Shown here piece after piece: positions 10,013 through 19,358 of a stretch of DNA of 21,989 nt. The notes beneath the pieces were generated by a model that made no database searches, was not told where the DNA came from, and saw only the letters and a list, made by a program, of their open reading frames with translations. The stretch's first letter is position 1; the number at the start of each line of letters is the position of its first letter. The stretch lies in the NCBI RefSeq assembly GCF_001186125.1, contig NW_014039428.1:1-21989 (forward strand). Direction: 5' to 3'. This DNA is from Sphaeroforma arctica JP610 (lineage: Eukaryota > Opisthokonta > Ichthyosporea > Ichthyophonida). A program made the position numbers and the translations under genes.

Positions 10013-10640
10013 AGATCCTTATGGGCCTCCTTGGCAATACAAGGGACAGCAGTTCGACCTAGCATTCCTATGGCATGAAATGTGGAACAAGATTAAGAAC
10101 AGCCCTGCGTACCGGAAGAGGGCACCGCACAAGGATTAGGTGATATCGTTGGTGTCTGGATATCATGCCCAGGTTTGTTGTTGTCCTATCTTACGCCTGA
10201 GCTTCAATTAGATGTACATACTAGTTTGCCTACAACATCTGCGGTTACGGATATTAAACGATTTGTTATGCACACGTATGGCCCGTCATGTTATTTGTTT
10301 CGTAAGGCGTGTATGTTCGATTTGATTACGCTCGAAGTGTCACTCAAGAAGGATAATACTTAGAATATTCGCAAGAAATATACAGTGTTGAGCGAAGCTG
10401 CTCAAATTTGTATAAAAACTTTCATCTATAGGTTAAACCAGGACATTGAGAAAGCTAGCGGTGTCGGCTGCTGATGAGGGACTTTTGGGTGCTTCATTGC
10501 AAGGCATGGATCAGGTTGAGCGTTTGGATATCACACGATTGCTCACAGGAGTTCGAAATAACCAAGAGCCGCAGGAGGTCGCTGTACATGCGGTCCGGGC
10601 CAGTGGGCCAGGGACACAATGGTCTGTCGCAGGCTGATGC
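10013..10640 (+). other. Unidentified coding-like fragments, plus strand
   Basis: Three short open stretches have protein-like composition. Around 10013-10138 one reads DPYGPPWQYKGQQFDLAFLW and continues with many aromatics. Around 10175-10363 one reads LLSYLTPELQLDVHTSLPTT followed by further hydrophobic/charged sequence. Around 10446-10637 one reads SAADEGLLGASLQGMDQVER. Possible splice sites (CCCAG near 10170, CTATAG near 10430) lie between them. The middle piece has a vaguely gag-like spacing of leucines, but I do not recognise a family. They could be relics of a mobile element or exons of an unknown gene. Confidence 0.3.
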
Positions 10641-10740
10641 GAACCGGTGGTTCAGGTGGGCAATATCTCATCCGGCACACAATATGCCGTTGGGTGGCCC
10701 TTTTGTCTATAGTGTTTCTTGTCGCAAGTGGGTGTTTTCC

Positions 10741-11600
10741 CTATTGGTTTGGTTGGTTTGGTTCGGTGCGCCATTGTCTGGTTTGTGCTGAGACTGGCTG
10801 TACTTTAGCTACTGCTCTTACGGTTGCTTCCGTACGAGAGTGAAACACAGTGTGTTTCATATCGGATAAGTGACCTTCATTTCCATCAGGCTGTTTGTCT
10901 GCTTTGATGATGGCGTCTACTTTCTCATATTGTCCATAGTACGTAAGTGCTTGGTATCTTATGATCTTGAGAATTTGCGTGTGTATAGGTTCTTTGTCCG
11001 AGTTACGGTAACGCTTCTCTAACTCTACGTTCAGTGTCACATTCTGCATGTCGTTGAAAACCTCTCTAACAAATAGTCTACCGGATTGTCTGAGTTTATC
11101 AATAATGATTCTATTGAGTTGTTCAGGATCTTTGTAGTGCTTGGTCATCTGTGTTTCCGAGTAGCGTAGCTCATTGAGCACTGCTTAGGTCTTCTCCGTT
11201 GTATCAGTGAAGCCTAATAGGTATCTCACTATTGCTGTGTACTGACATAATGGTGTCATAGATTTGGCTAAGAATAGGTATCTGTATTGCGTAGTGAACT
11301 CTATGATGCCTTCACAATTTTCTATTTTGAAGTAACTGTCTCTTGGTAACTTCGGAAATTCTGAGTTCTTTAGTAGTTTCGATAGTGCAGGTTCATTGAT
11401 ACCAATGTACTGACGATTTGAATAAGTTAATCTTCTTCATCGTCACCACACTCGTTGATAGCTAAGTCGTATCTTCTGAGCTCTGCATCTACAACTGGCA
11501 TGCGTCGTTCTGGCTGTTGGTCGTGAATGCCTATTCTCATCTTGTGTAGACTTGCGATAGCCACCGGTGCTGTCTGTTCCAATTAGGATACAAACCTACT
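10741..11600 (-). mobile_element. Ty3/Gypsy-type fossil A: gag fragment
   Basis: The minus-strand sequence encodes a Gag-like region clearly homologous to the one in element B. Both share RYRNSDK.PIH.QIL, YYG, and DKQPDG.EGHLSD. By eye the two agree at roughly 60% of residues over this part, so A and B belong to related but distinct lineages rather than being recent copies. Sequence to about 11800 may hold the variable N-terminus. The element is broken, with several disruptions, and no pol was seen attached to it. The plus-strand DNA left of about 10740 is unrelated, so A is truncated there. It is probably old. Confidence 0.75.
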
Positions 11601-12065
11601 AACCAGGACGTGGTTGCCTTGACAGATGCTCTTGTTTATTTCTAAACGCATTCCTGAAGCTTGTATGGGTACTACCCCCGGTGTTGGCTGGCTTGGGCAA
11701 ATGTCTGGGCTTTCTCCCCTGCTGGGCTGTCACCTGCTCCATCCGTGCCAACACCACCTTCTTCACCACCACACACGTCTGCTCTGGTTGCCGTTGGCAT
11801 CTTGAGATGTCTGTGCTGGTGTGTGGGTATTGCGAGTAATTGGTAAAGACTCTTGTTATATTCTGTGCGAATGTGCGCTTCACCCCACCTGTCTTTGCTA
11901 GTAATTTGTATAAAAATAAAAATAATTGAATTCATCTCACTTACTTTTATTGTGGTCTCGCTTTGCTGCACTTCCGTGTGATATGTTTACCTTCCTGAGT
12001 GTTGCAGTAGCTTGTTGCGTTCCTTTCTGTAATTGGGAGGGGTTATTTGGTGTCTGTTGGTTCAG

Positions 12066-12142
12066 CTTATTTCGTCACGTGTGGACTTACCTGAACTTAT
12101 TTCGTCACGTGTAAACTTCCTTGAACTTATTTCGTCATGTGT
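12066..12142. repeat. Three 30-bp tandem repeats with E-box-like cores
   Basis: The block CTTATTTCGTCACGTGT starts at 12066, 12096 and 12126 (third copy CATGTGT), exactly 30 bp apart. The first two carry the palindrome CACGTG, a bHLH/bZIP-type site. Confidence 0.85.
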
Positions 12143-12169
12143 GACAATATTTTCTCGTGATTTTAAGTA

Positions 12170-12390
12170 GATGTTCGGTCCTAGTGACGCCACCGAAGAA
12201 GTCCGGTCTTTTTGACGTCATCTGTGGATGTTCGGTCACATTGACGTCACCTGTGTATGTTCGGTCTTATTGACGTCACCTGTGAGATATTCGGTCTTGT
12301 ACCGAACTCTCGTGATTGTAGTGTCACTGGAGATGTTCGGTCCTGCTAACGACCCCTGAGATGTTCGGTCTCTTAGGCCTCACTTGTGTA
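12170..12390. repeat. Seven ~29-bp tandem repeats, three with perfect CRE sites
   Basis: The unit is roughly GATGTTCGGTCNNATTGACGTCACCTGTG, starting near 12170, 12199, 12227, 12256, 12285, 12331 and 12360. TGACGTCA, the full ATF/CREB palindrome, occurs at 12213, 12242 and 12271, each 29 bp apart. Flanking units retain GTTCGGTC but have decayed cores. The arrangement looks like an enhancer array. Confidence 0.85.
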
Positions 12391-12545
12391 TTATGTTATA
12401 CTTCTCATGTGATATTTTACAATGTGTCTTAACTCAGACTGGTTTACTCACTTGTGTTCTAGTTCGATGTGTGTGTATGCTATACTTATGTGCATACAAC
12501 CTGGATTGACTGATTGTCCTGTGTTCTTGTGCTGCTAAGCATCTG

Positions 12546-12793
12546 TACTTGATTGTTATCTTTCACGTGCTTCCAATCATACCTACTTGGTTATTATCTT
12601 TTACGTGTTCATACTTGTTCGTAATGGTTTGTGTGAACGTCTTTTTGTCGTCAATAGTGGTGTATAGATGCTTCTATGCCAATGGAATGTTCATGTGTGC
12701 CACCCTTGAGTTCCTCTTGTTTTTGTTGTCGCAAATGGTGAGATATAGATGCTTTTATGGAATGTTCGTGTGTGCAATCCTTGTGTTTACTCT
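12546..12793. repeat. Short local duplications in T-rich DNA
   Basis: TACTTGATTGTTATCTTTCACGTG at 12546 recurs as CTACTTGGTTATTATCTTTTACGTG near 12582. TATAGATGCTTCTATG...GAATGTTCATGTGTGC near 12663 recurs near 12743. These are part of the tandem-duplication-prone LTR-like segment. Confidence 0.65.
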
Positions 12794-13169
12794 TGTGTGT
12801 GTTGGTGTTATTGTTAGACTTGCACTTCTTCACTATATTTTCTTTCAATGCCGTGTGTGGCGGCTTGTGCTTATAAGTGTTCTCGTGATGTGTATAACCC
12901 TTAATACGTTTGTTTATTGTCGTGATACTTATTGTACACCATCAATTGTTTGCTATTTGAGTTATACGTTAGTTCGGATTTTATTATCCCTCTGTAGAGT
13001 ATGGAGAGTAACTGAAAGATACAAGACAATAGGATACATTAGACCTCTTCTCAAGTATGGTTATCTCAGCTAGGAAAAGTCCCTAGTCTGAGAGAACCGA
13101 ACTGAGTCTTTATTTGTGTTTTCACTAGACTCAGGATTTAATTGAGTGTTTCTCACACATGCGGGAGTC

Positions 13170-13286
13170 CCGGTATATCTACCGGTTCTACCGCTAATAT
13201 TTCTGATGACTCCAATATCAGAAATATTCCAATCCTAATTCCAAAACTCAGTATTTGATGATTCTGGGTTTTGGGATTTGGATTGG
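13170..13286. repeat. Three consecutive hairpins near the putative LTR end
   Basis: First: CCGGTA/TACCGG at 13170-13185. Second: a perfect 12-bp stem AATATTTCTGAT/ATCAGAAATATT at 13196-13228 with a 9-nt loop. Third: a 23-nt imperfect stem between 13229-13251 and 13264-13286 (20 of 23 paired). Together they fill 117 bp. Confidence 0.9.
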
Positions 13287-13639
13287 CTTTTTGATAATCT
13301 GGTCCCTAGATACTACAACCCCCCAACTTTATGCTTCTTAGCCTGCGTAGGAGTAGAAAGTGACATCTTACAGTACTCGATTATCTAGAGGTTGGTGTTT
13401 GTATACAGGGAAAAACTTGTCCCTTAGGGGGCTTAAGATGAAAAACCTGCCACCATTATCTATTACATATTACCAATTAATTAAATTTATACTATAGCAG
13501 GAGTCCTCTACCCCGCTCATCGGAGTCATCAACGGTGGCTCTACAACCGAGTCTCTGGACCTTGTCCCTCTGGTGTGTGGGGGAAACATGCTTCTAGGTG
13601 AGAAAAGTGGGAGTGTCCTGTGGTATCAGTGAGACTTGC

Positions 13640-13890
13640 CTAGGTCCCCCGCCTCGTGCGCTGTCTGTGGCTCGCTGATCTTTCATCATTGCTTGTTGTC
13701 GCTGGCTTCTTTGGCCTGGACTGCCTTCTTTTACGTCTCCGGCGTTGACGGTATGTTGTAATGACATCAGCATCTGCGATGTCTGATTCATGCGTCCAGG
13801 TACGCTCACCATCTGTCCATTGCAGTAGGTACTCCTGGGATCCATCACCTCGGATGGATGGCCTGTCGTCGACTATAGATGAGAACTGAG
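13640..13890 (-). pseudogene. Fossil B: C-terminal chromodomain
   Basis: A minus-strand frame reads GSQEYLLQWTDGERTWTHES followed by DIADADVITTYRQRRRRKRR. This fits the chromodomain pattern EYLVKWxxxxxxxxTWEPxxxL...I..Y with aromatic positions Y, W and W, and then a basic tail. A chromodomain after the GPY module is the hallmark of chromoviruses, which use it to target chromatin. Confidence 0.75.
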
Positions 13891-13945
13891 TCTCTTCGTT
13901 TGCTTGTACGTGATTGTTGGAAGTAAATGCTTCTGGAGCACTGGC

Positions 13946-15190
13946 TCATTTTACGAGTCCAAGTAGCTCATCACTGATTGAGTCAAAATATTCGGGGACT
14001 TTAGTCCCATCAAGGTAACAGACAAAATACCCGTTGCCCTCCCTGCATACTGTTTTGTATGGTCCGCCATTTGGTGCTGTTAACTTGTTCATTTCACCTT
14101 GATAGCGGACCATGACAAGGTCCCCTTCCTGGAAGTTTATATACTTCTGTTGGTATTTTCGATCGTATGCTGCTCGAATCATCTCTTGATACTGTGCAAC
14201 ATTGCTCTCTAGTTGTAGCCTAATGGCTACTTCTAGATTTTGCAGTCGTTCTTCTCAAGATACTGTTGTACTGGGTGCGGTCACTGGATCATTGTAGTCC
14301 GTGAGTTGATTTTGTCTGCGACCAAAGTACACATTAAAGCGCGGAGACTTGTGTCTTCTGGATGTACGCAGATTGTGGCCCATCTGTACGAATGGAAGAC
14401 ATGAACACCAGTTACCTGGATTCTGTTCAATGAATTTCCGTAACAGTGGCATGAGGTCTCTATGTGATCGTTCGTTCGCGCCTAAGACTTTAGGTTGATA
14501 CGGTCGAGAGACTAGGTGTTGCATTGGCGCTTGTTCAACTACTTTTGAGAGTAAGTTGTTAACATATTCAGTGCCTTGGACAGTTTGTATGATTTGTGGA
14601 AATCCATGTTCACACGTAACTGGTACCAGTGTACGCGCTATGGTAGCCGCTGATTTGTCCATCATTGGACGCAAAATGACGTACGATGAATTTACGTCAA
14701 GATATACGAACACGTATGTGTGTCCTCTATTGGAATCCAATAGTGGCCCTATGATGCCCACTTGGACTCTGTCGCTTGGATATGAGGCTGTAATTGATTG
14801 TAAAAGGTGAAATCCCTTTTTGTGTATTTTATTTTTGAGACATGGTATACATCCGTCAATAAACTTGTGTACATATTGTTGGATATCAGTCCAATCATGT
14901 CCATATGTTTGTGTACTGTTTCCTCAGGAGTGTAATGTCCCAAGTTGTGGTATTGCTCGATGACGTTGACACGTGTCTCATATTCTGTTGCCTGTGGTGC
15001 GTCTCCAGAGTAAACTGGTTCTGACGCTGCAACGTGTATAGCAGGTTGTTCCCGCGTTGAATCGAAGTATGGAGACTTAGCTCCTATCTTTGCGACTAAT
15101 GTGACACCCCATGGGGTCTTGCCGCAAGCCTTCTTGCCCTCTTTGAGGAACGTATTGTTTGTAAAGACAAGAACTTTGGAAACCACGAGG
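13946..15190 (-). pseudogene. Fossil B: integrase region
   Basis: An N-terminal zinc-binding-like block is recognised around YHNLGHYTPEETVHKHMDM. The core follows with GIIGPLLDSNRGHTYVFVYL, GFPQIIQTVQGTEYVNNLL, and VLGANERSHRDLMPLLRKFI. A C-terminal block contains the GPY-type module (EGDLVMVRYQGEMNKLTAPN followed by GGPYKTV). This order is that of Ty3/Gypsy integrases. Confidence 0.85.
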
Positions 15191-15589
15191 CATTGGGGTA
15201 ATATGATACATATATCGTGATGCTGGTTGCCTCTTCGATGACTTTGTCAATGACACCAGGTATGAGTTCCCATGGTGGATTCGCTCTTGCATTCACTTCC
15301 TGCGCCCGCTTTTGTTGTAGCGCATTCTGTTCTTTGGTGTAGTATTTATCTGTGTGTGCATTATGTGCCGATGCAAACATATCTAGTGTGAGCTTTCTAA
15401 ACCTTCGTTCCGTTTCTTGATAGAATCTGGAATGTAACATCCAATCTATAGCCGATATGGTTATGGGCATGTTTGTTTCCAAGGTGGTGTACTCTTGGCT
15501 ATTATGTGTTGCCTCATTCGCTTTTTGTAATACTTCTGACTTTTTAGTACTAAAAGTACTTTCATGGAGACGCGACAACATATCTGCCA

Positions 15590-16490
15590 ACTGGTTGTCC
15601 TTGCCTGGGACATGTATGATGGAGAAATGGTGGTGGAACGTTTTCGCTATCTATTTGGCTAGCATTGGGGATAACGTCTGTTGACTGTTCATTTGCGTGA
15701 GTGCTTCGTGATCTGTTCACAGTGTTATGTCCCCCCCTTTAATGTATTCGGATAAATGTTCCAGGCTGTATACCAGTGCTAGTAGCTCTTTGGTGTTTGT
15801 GCCATAGCATTGTTGTGCTGGGTTCAAGACTTTTGAGAAGTAGAGAATGTCTCTTCTAACTCCATCGATAACTTGAAATAAACACCCTCCTATGCCATAG
15901 TCACTAGCATCGTTCATAATTTGAACCGGTACCGCATCGACAGGGTATGCTAGCGTTGCTAAACAGGCGATAGCTTCTTTGAGTTCTTCCCACTTCTTTA
16001 TCAGTTCCGGAGTCCATAACATGGGTATTCCTGGTTCATTTTTCCTTTCATTAAGTTCCGAAAGTATTATGTTGTGCGAGCAAAGTTGGGGTCGTGGTCT
16101 CGCATGTAATTTGCCAGTCCCACTGCTTTGTGCAGATCTCTTTTTTGTTCTGGGTAGTGGCCAATCTATCATTCTTTTCTTTCTCTCAGGGTCTGCTTTG
16201 AGTCCATGTGTGGTGGCTTTCACCCCAAGAATGTTGACCACTTTGACCGCAAAGGCACAATTGTTGTGATTGAGTCGGAAGTTTGCGCTATTCTGTCGCT
16301 TGATTACTTCACGAACTGTCTTGCGGTGTTCTTCTTCTGTAAGGCTCGCAATGACTATGTCATCTACATACACTTGCACTCCTTCGATATCTATTAGCAG
16401 ATTCGCCGTGACTCTTTGGAATGTGCTGTGAGTGAGTGTAGTCCAAACGGCGCGGACTGGAATGAGTATTGCGCTCCTCTCCACGAGAAT
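15590..16490 (-). pseudogene. Fossil B: reverse transcriptase core and RNase H
   Basis: RT palm motif VYVDDIVIAS and the following HxxxVxxxx-like connection (EEHRKTVREVIKR), then the thumb (ILGVKATTHGLKADPERKK). RNase H of the Ty3 type follows, with QIMNDASDYGIGGCLFQ, SKVLNPAQQCYGTNTKELLA and LVYSLEHLSEYIKGGDI. ADMLSRLHESTF marks its C-terminal end. Confidence 0.88.
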
Positions 16491-16546
16491 GTGAAGAAGT
16501 GTTGGCTTGCTGCGTCCACTAGGAAGTGGTTAAATTCTCCTGTAAG

Positions 16547-17360
16547 CTATAGCTTTGAAAAGAACTGTGCCCCTTGTAGGTTGTGTAACACTTCCTTTAT
16601 TTTCGGTAACACGAACTTGTCTTGTTCATATTGATAATTGATCTCACATAGGTCTAGACATGTCCTTACTTTCTTGAGGAGACACGTTTGGTCATGTTCA
16701 CCTGTTGATAACAACGGTAGGTTCACCGTTGTGGGTGTGTCGCGTTTGTATATGTGGCCATCTTTAAGCCATCGTTGCACATTCTCATACGTTTGCGGAA
16801 TGTATTTGTGCGGAACAAAGTTGACTTTAGCGTGCCTCATTTGTCTGACGTTGATTTCATTTGCAGGTACTGTGACTGTGGAGCCTGGTAGGTTGCAATG
16901 AACATCAGGAGGTATATTCGCATTGGTATCCAGGAGGTCTGTAAGTGACTCTCTGAAACGTTCTTGTTTATGCTCTTGGTCCTCTTCATGTGGTGTGAGG
17001 AGCGATTCCCATTTTGCAACTGTTGGTATAAGTGGATTCATTAACCCTGCTATGTATGTACCTATGTATGGTAGAATGTCCATACCTAGAAGTATTGGTG
17101 TCTTTTTGCCTGGTAAGTCCAATACTTCAAAACACTGAGAGGTCTTCCTACCTCCATAATTAACGTCACACACTTCTGTTGATCCAGTGCGGTGTATTCT
17201 TGTATCTGTTTGTGCTAGTTGTATATACCCCGGTTGCGCTCTAACAGAAAGATATAGTTCTGATACTACACTTTTGTCCATGCATGAGCGTTGTGCACCC
17301 GAGCCTACTAGTGCATTGTATGTATTGCCATTGATTTGTATGTCAATGTGTAAACGTTGG
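16547..17360 (-). pseudogene. Fossil B: aspartic protease and start of reverse transcriptase
   Basis: The retropepsin-like region is recognised by LHIDIQINGNTYNALVGSGA and, 60-70 residues on, by PILLGMDIL, the usual second landmark. The linker leads into the reverse transcriptase with WLKDGHIYKRDTP and RTCLDLCEINYQYEQDKFVL, the Ty3/Gypsy counterpart of the R-x-CVDYRxLN block, then PKIKEVLHNLQGAQFFSKL. Confidence 0.85.
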
Positions 17361-17569
17361 TCTCGTGGTGCGGGAAGTAAATATAAAGGTTGTTCTTCAT
17401 CTGTAAATACATTGAGTCTATCTGCCAGGTCAATCATGTTTGCTTCCGCCCACCAGTGTTTTCTGTGCTCATCACCTTCTGTGATGTCTTCCGCCTTGCC
17501 AGATGTAATGGACAGTCTTGCTATCTGCACATCTTTCTTGGCTCGCTGCTCAGCCTGCTTGGCTTGATT

Positions 17570-18450
17570 TGCGTTCTTCTCGGGACATTCGCTGTACCGA
17601 TGTGGGGATGGCATTGCCTGGCAATAGGGGCATGCACGCTCTTCACGTGCTCCTTTTCTTTTCTGTGTCTGCCCCCTTTGCTTGTTCTGGTTGTGTGCAC
17701 CATTGTCTGGCTTGTGCCGTTTGTTAGCGATAGTAAAGTTATCCTCCACCCGTGTGTTCGTCTGTGCGTTATTGTGCCTGTTTGCTGCTCGCGCCTGATA
17801 CCTCAACATACGCTCTTCTTGTGTCACAGCCGCCGTTCTTATGTGTGTCTCAGTCATAGTATTAAACTTGGTGTGTTCAATGTCAGACAAGTGTCCTTCA
17901 CTTCCATCCGGTTGCTTATCTTCTTTGATTATGATGTCCACCACCGAGTGCAGTCCATAGTACTTAAGTGCTAGGTACATTTGTACGTTAAGGATTTGGA
18001 AGTGTATGGGCTTCTTGTCTGAGTTGCGGTAACGCTCCTCTAACATCACCATTGTCTTGTGCTAAAAACGATAAATTAAGAGTTTTTAGCGGAAAGGAAG
18101 AAGGTAGATAGAATTTGAACTGCTCAGGATCATTGAGTACTGATATGGTTTTCTCCGTTGCATCAGTGGAATCCAATAGGCTTCTCATTAGTGCTGGGTA
18201 CTGGCACAGTGGCATTGACGTAGCTAAGAATAGACCACTACATTGTGTAGTGAACTCTTTGATATCTTCGCAATTTTCCATTCTGAAGAAACTATCCTTA
18301 GGTATCTTAGGAAATTCAGAAGACTTGAGTAATTTCTTAAGAGAGGGTTCGTTTATCTGATCGCCCAAGCGTGAACGCATGAGCTCTAGTTCACTAATGT
18401 ATAGACTGATTTGAATGAGTTTGTCATCACCACAATCGTTGATCGCTTGG
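17570..18450 (-). pseudogene. Fossil B: gag region with zinc knuckle
   Basis: Capsid-like sequence homologous to fossil A (LLKSSEFPKIPKDSFF, RYRNSDKKPIHFQIL, DKQPDGSEGHLSD). It is followed by a basic Asn/Gln/Lys-rich region and a CCHC-type knuckle CPYCQAMPSPHRYSEC. In living relatives this part packages the element RNA. Confidence 0.8.
18066..18114. repeat. 49-bp direct repeat, left copy
   Basis: AAACGATAAATTAAGAGTTT...GGTAGATAGAAT. It matches the copy at 19310-19358 at 48 of 49 positions. This copy also forms a stem GCTAAAAAC/GTTTTTAGC with the bases just upstream (from 18061). It lies within the territory of fossil B. Confidence 0.9.
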
Positions 18451-18451
18451 T

Positions 18452-18812
18452 GTGGTCAGAATACAAGTACTTAGGATTTAGTTGCTTATTTTAGTTCTTA
18501 TAGTTTTTTTTCAGTTCTTCAGAATAATCTGATAAACTTGGTTTTTGCTGACTATTACAGCACATGACTTATGACTCATTTTTAGAGTCACTAATTTTAC
18601 AATTACTAATAAATGAACAACGTCTCCCTCGCTACGGAGGGAGAACGTTGAGATACAGTTATCCAGCGTTTACTTACTACATTTTTAGCTTACTTTAGGA
18701 AGTTGTTAGTTTATTAGTAATTATAAGGAAAGCTACGGAATAAGTAATAGCCGATGGCTAGGATATTTATATTATTATTCTAAGGACAACTTAAGAATAA
18801 TAAGCACGAAAA
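18452..18812 (+). other. Possible start of another element; stem-loop-rich leader
   Basis: Gag homology between A and B stops at about 18450, and new sequence starts TGTGGTCAGAATACAAG, a TG start as for an LTR. Downstream are many hairpins (18572-18803) and then an ORF in plus orientation. No second copy of this sequence is present in the window, so an LTR call cannot be confirmed. Confidence 0.35.
18572..18803. repeat. Cluster of five stem-loops
   Basis: TGACTC/GAGTCA at 18572-18590. An outer inverted repeat of 20 nt at 18601-18620 and 18703-18722 (18 of 20 paired). Overlapping its left arm, CAACGTCTCCCTC/GAGGGAGAACGTTG at 18618-18650. TAGCC/GGCTA at 18748-18760. TTATTATTCTAAG/CTTAAGAATAATAA at 18772-18803. 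The last stem ends 9 nt before an ATG. Confidence 0.85.
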
Positions 18813-19241
18813 ATGTCACATCGAATTGACGAGATCTTCCGAAATTTACCGGACGAAGAAGGAGATAGTGGGTTCTCCAGTAGTGAGGCTAGTGATACGA
18901 TGCCACCTTTACTGTCGATTAGCAGTAGTGAGGTAGAAGACGACTCGAGACAGGAGAACTACAGGCAGAGCCGTAAAGAACCATCTGCGGTTGGTGAAAT
19001 CGAGGAGATTAGATTTAGAATCAGCAGACGCGAAATTGCTTACAATATTGAACGATTTAGATTAACTGGGCGTCGAACTACCAATGTGTGGACGACAAGA
19101 CCGAGGGAGTCGAGTGAAACCGAGAAGGAACCATTACAATCAAACACTACATCAGCCCAGGAGCAACAAGGAAGGTCCCAGAATGAACAGACAACGAAAT
19201 CAGAGAATCAACAAAATCCACAGATAAGTAGTCACGCGTGA
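18813..19241 (+). CDS. Hypothetical 142-aa charged, disordered protein
   Basis: The ORF starts MSHRIDEIFRNLPDEEGDSG and ends in a Gln/Glu/Ser-rich tail. The first third is acidic and Ser-rich (FSSSEASDTMPPLLSISSSE). The middle is basic with possible helices (EIEEIRFRISRREIAYNIER). The last third is low complexity. I recognise no family, and there is no signal peptide or membrane segment. It lies directly behind the stem-loop cluster and is followed by 1.2 kb without an ORF. It could belong to an unidentified mobile element or be a chance ORF, though its length and composition argue mildly for real coding. Confidence 0.4.
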   Translation: MSHRIDEIFRNLPDEEGDSGFSSSEASDTMPPLLSISSSEVEDDSRQENYRQSRKEPSAVGEIEEIRFRISRREIAYNIERFRLTGRRTTNVWTTRPRESSETEKEPLQSNTTSAQEQQGRSQNEQTTKSENQQNPQISSHA

Positions 19242-19309
19242 GTATAGGTAGAATAGTTGTGGTTGTATGAGACAAGTGCAAATAGTGTGTGAAGAGGAAT
19301 AATGAGTGT

Positions 19310-19358
19310 AAACGATAAATTAAGAGTTTTTAGCGGAAAGGAAGAAGTTAGATAGAAT
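19310..19358. repeat. 49-bp direct repeat, right copy
   Basis: Near-identical (48 of 49) to 18066-18114, same orientation, 1244 bp apart. The bases on either side differ from those at the other copy. Confidence 0.9.

Larger units (their letters stand above)
11800..13317 (-). mobile_element. LTR-like segment between fossils A and B
   Basis: The segment lies between the gag of A and the 3' end of B, both on the minus strand. Its right edge is plausible as an LTR terminus: read on the minus strand, a purine tract AAGTTGGGGGGT is followed by TGTAGTATCTAG, with the LTR start near 13317. It contains two enhancer-like tandem arrays and hairpins typical of LTR regulatory DNA. The left boundary is not determined and no matching second LTR is visible, so whether it is the 3' LTR of B, the 5' LTR of A, or both is open. 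Confidence 0.45.
13318..18452 (-). mobile_element. Ty3/Gypsy-type (chromovirus-like) retroelement fossil B
   Basis: An LTR retroelement internal region, read on the minus strand, in the order gag, protease, reverse transcriptase, RNase H, integrase, chromodomain, which is the Ty3/Gypsy order. Approximate parts: gag 18450-17570, protease 17360-17060, reverse transcriptase 16870-15980, RNase H 15960-15570, integrase 15000-13946, chromodomain 13890-13730. It is broken, with several disruptions along its length. The right end stops inside the gag N-terminal region at about 18452, where different sequence begins. The left end meets a purine tract and possible LTR. Divergence from A and the number of lesions suggest an old insertion. 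Confidence 0.9.

Noticed and set aside
12549-13073. 174-codon hydrophobic plus-strand frame resembling a multi-pass membrane protein
   Set aside because: The T/GT-rich DNA of the LTR-like segment produces Phe/Leu/Val/Cys codons by composition, the frame has no ATG at its start, and it includes local nucleotide duplications. An artefact is more likely than a gene.
17187-17974. Plus-strand Cys/Leu-rich frames opposite fossil B
   Set aside because: They are antisense to recognisable gag and protease sequence and have no homology of their own.
10741-18452. A and B as two copies of one element sharing a central LTR
   Set aside because: Their gag parts differ at roughly 40% of residues, too much for a single tandem array unless extremely old. 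Separate insertions fit better.
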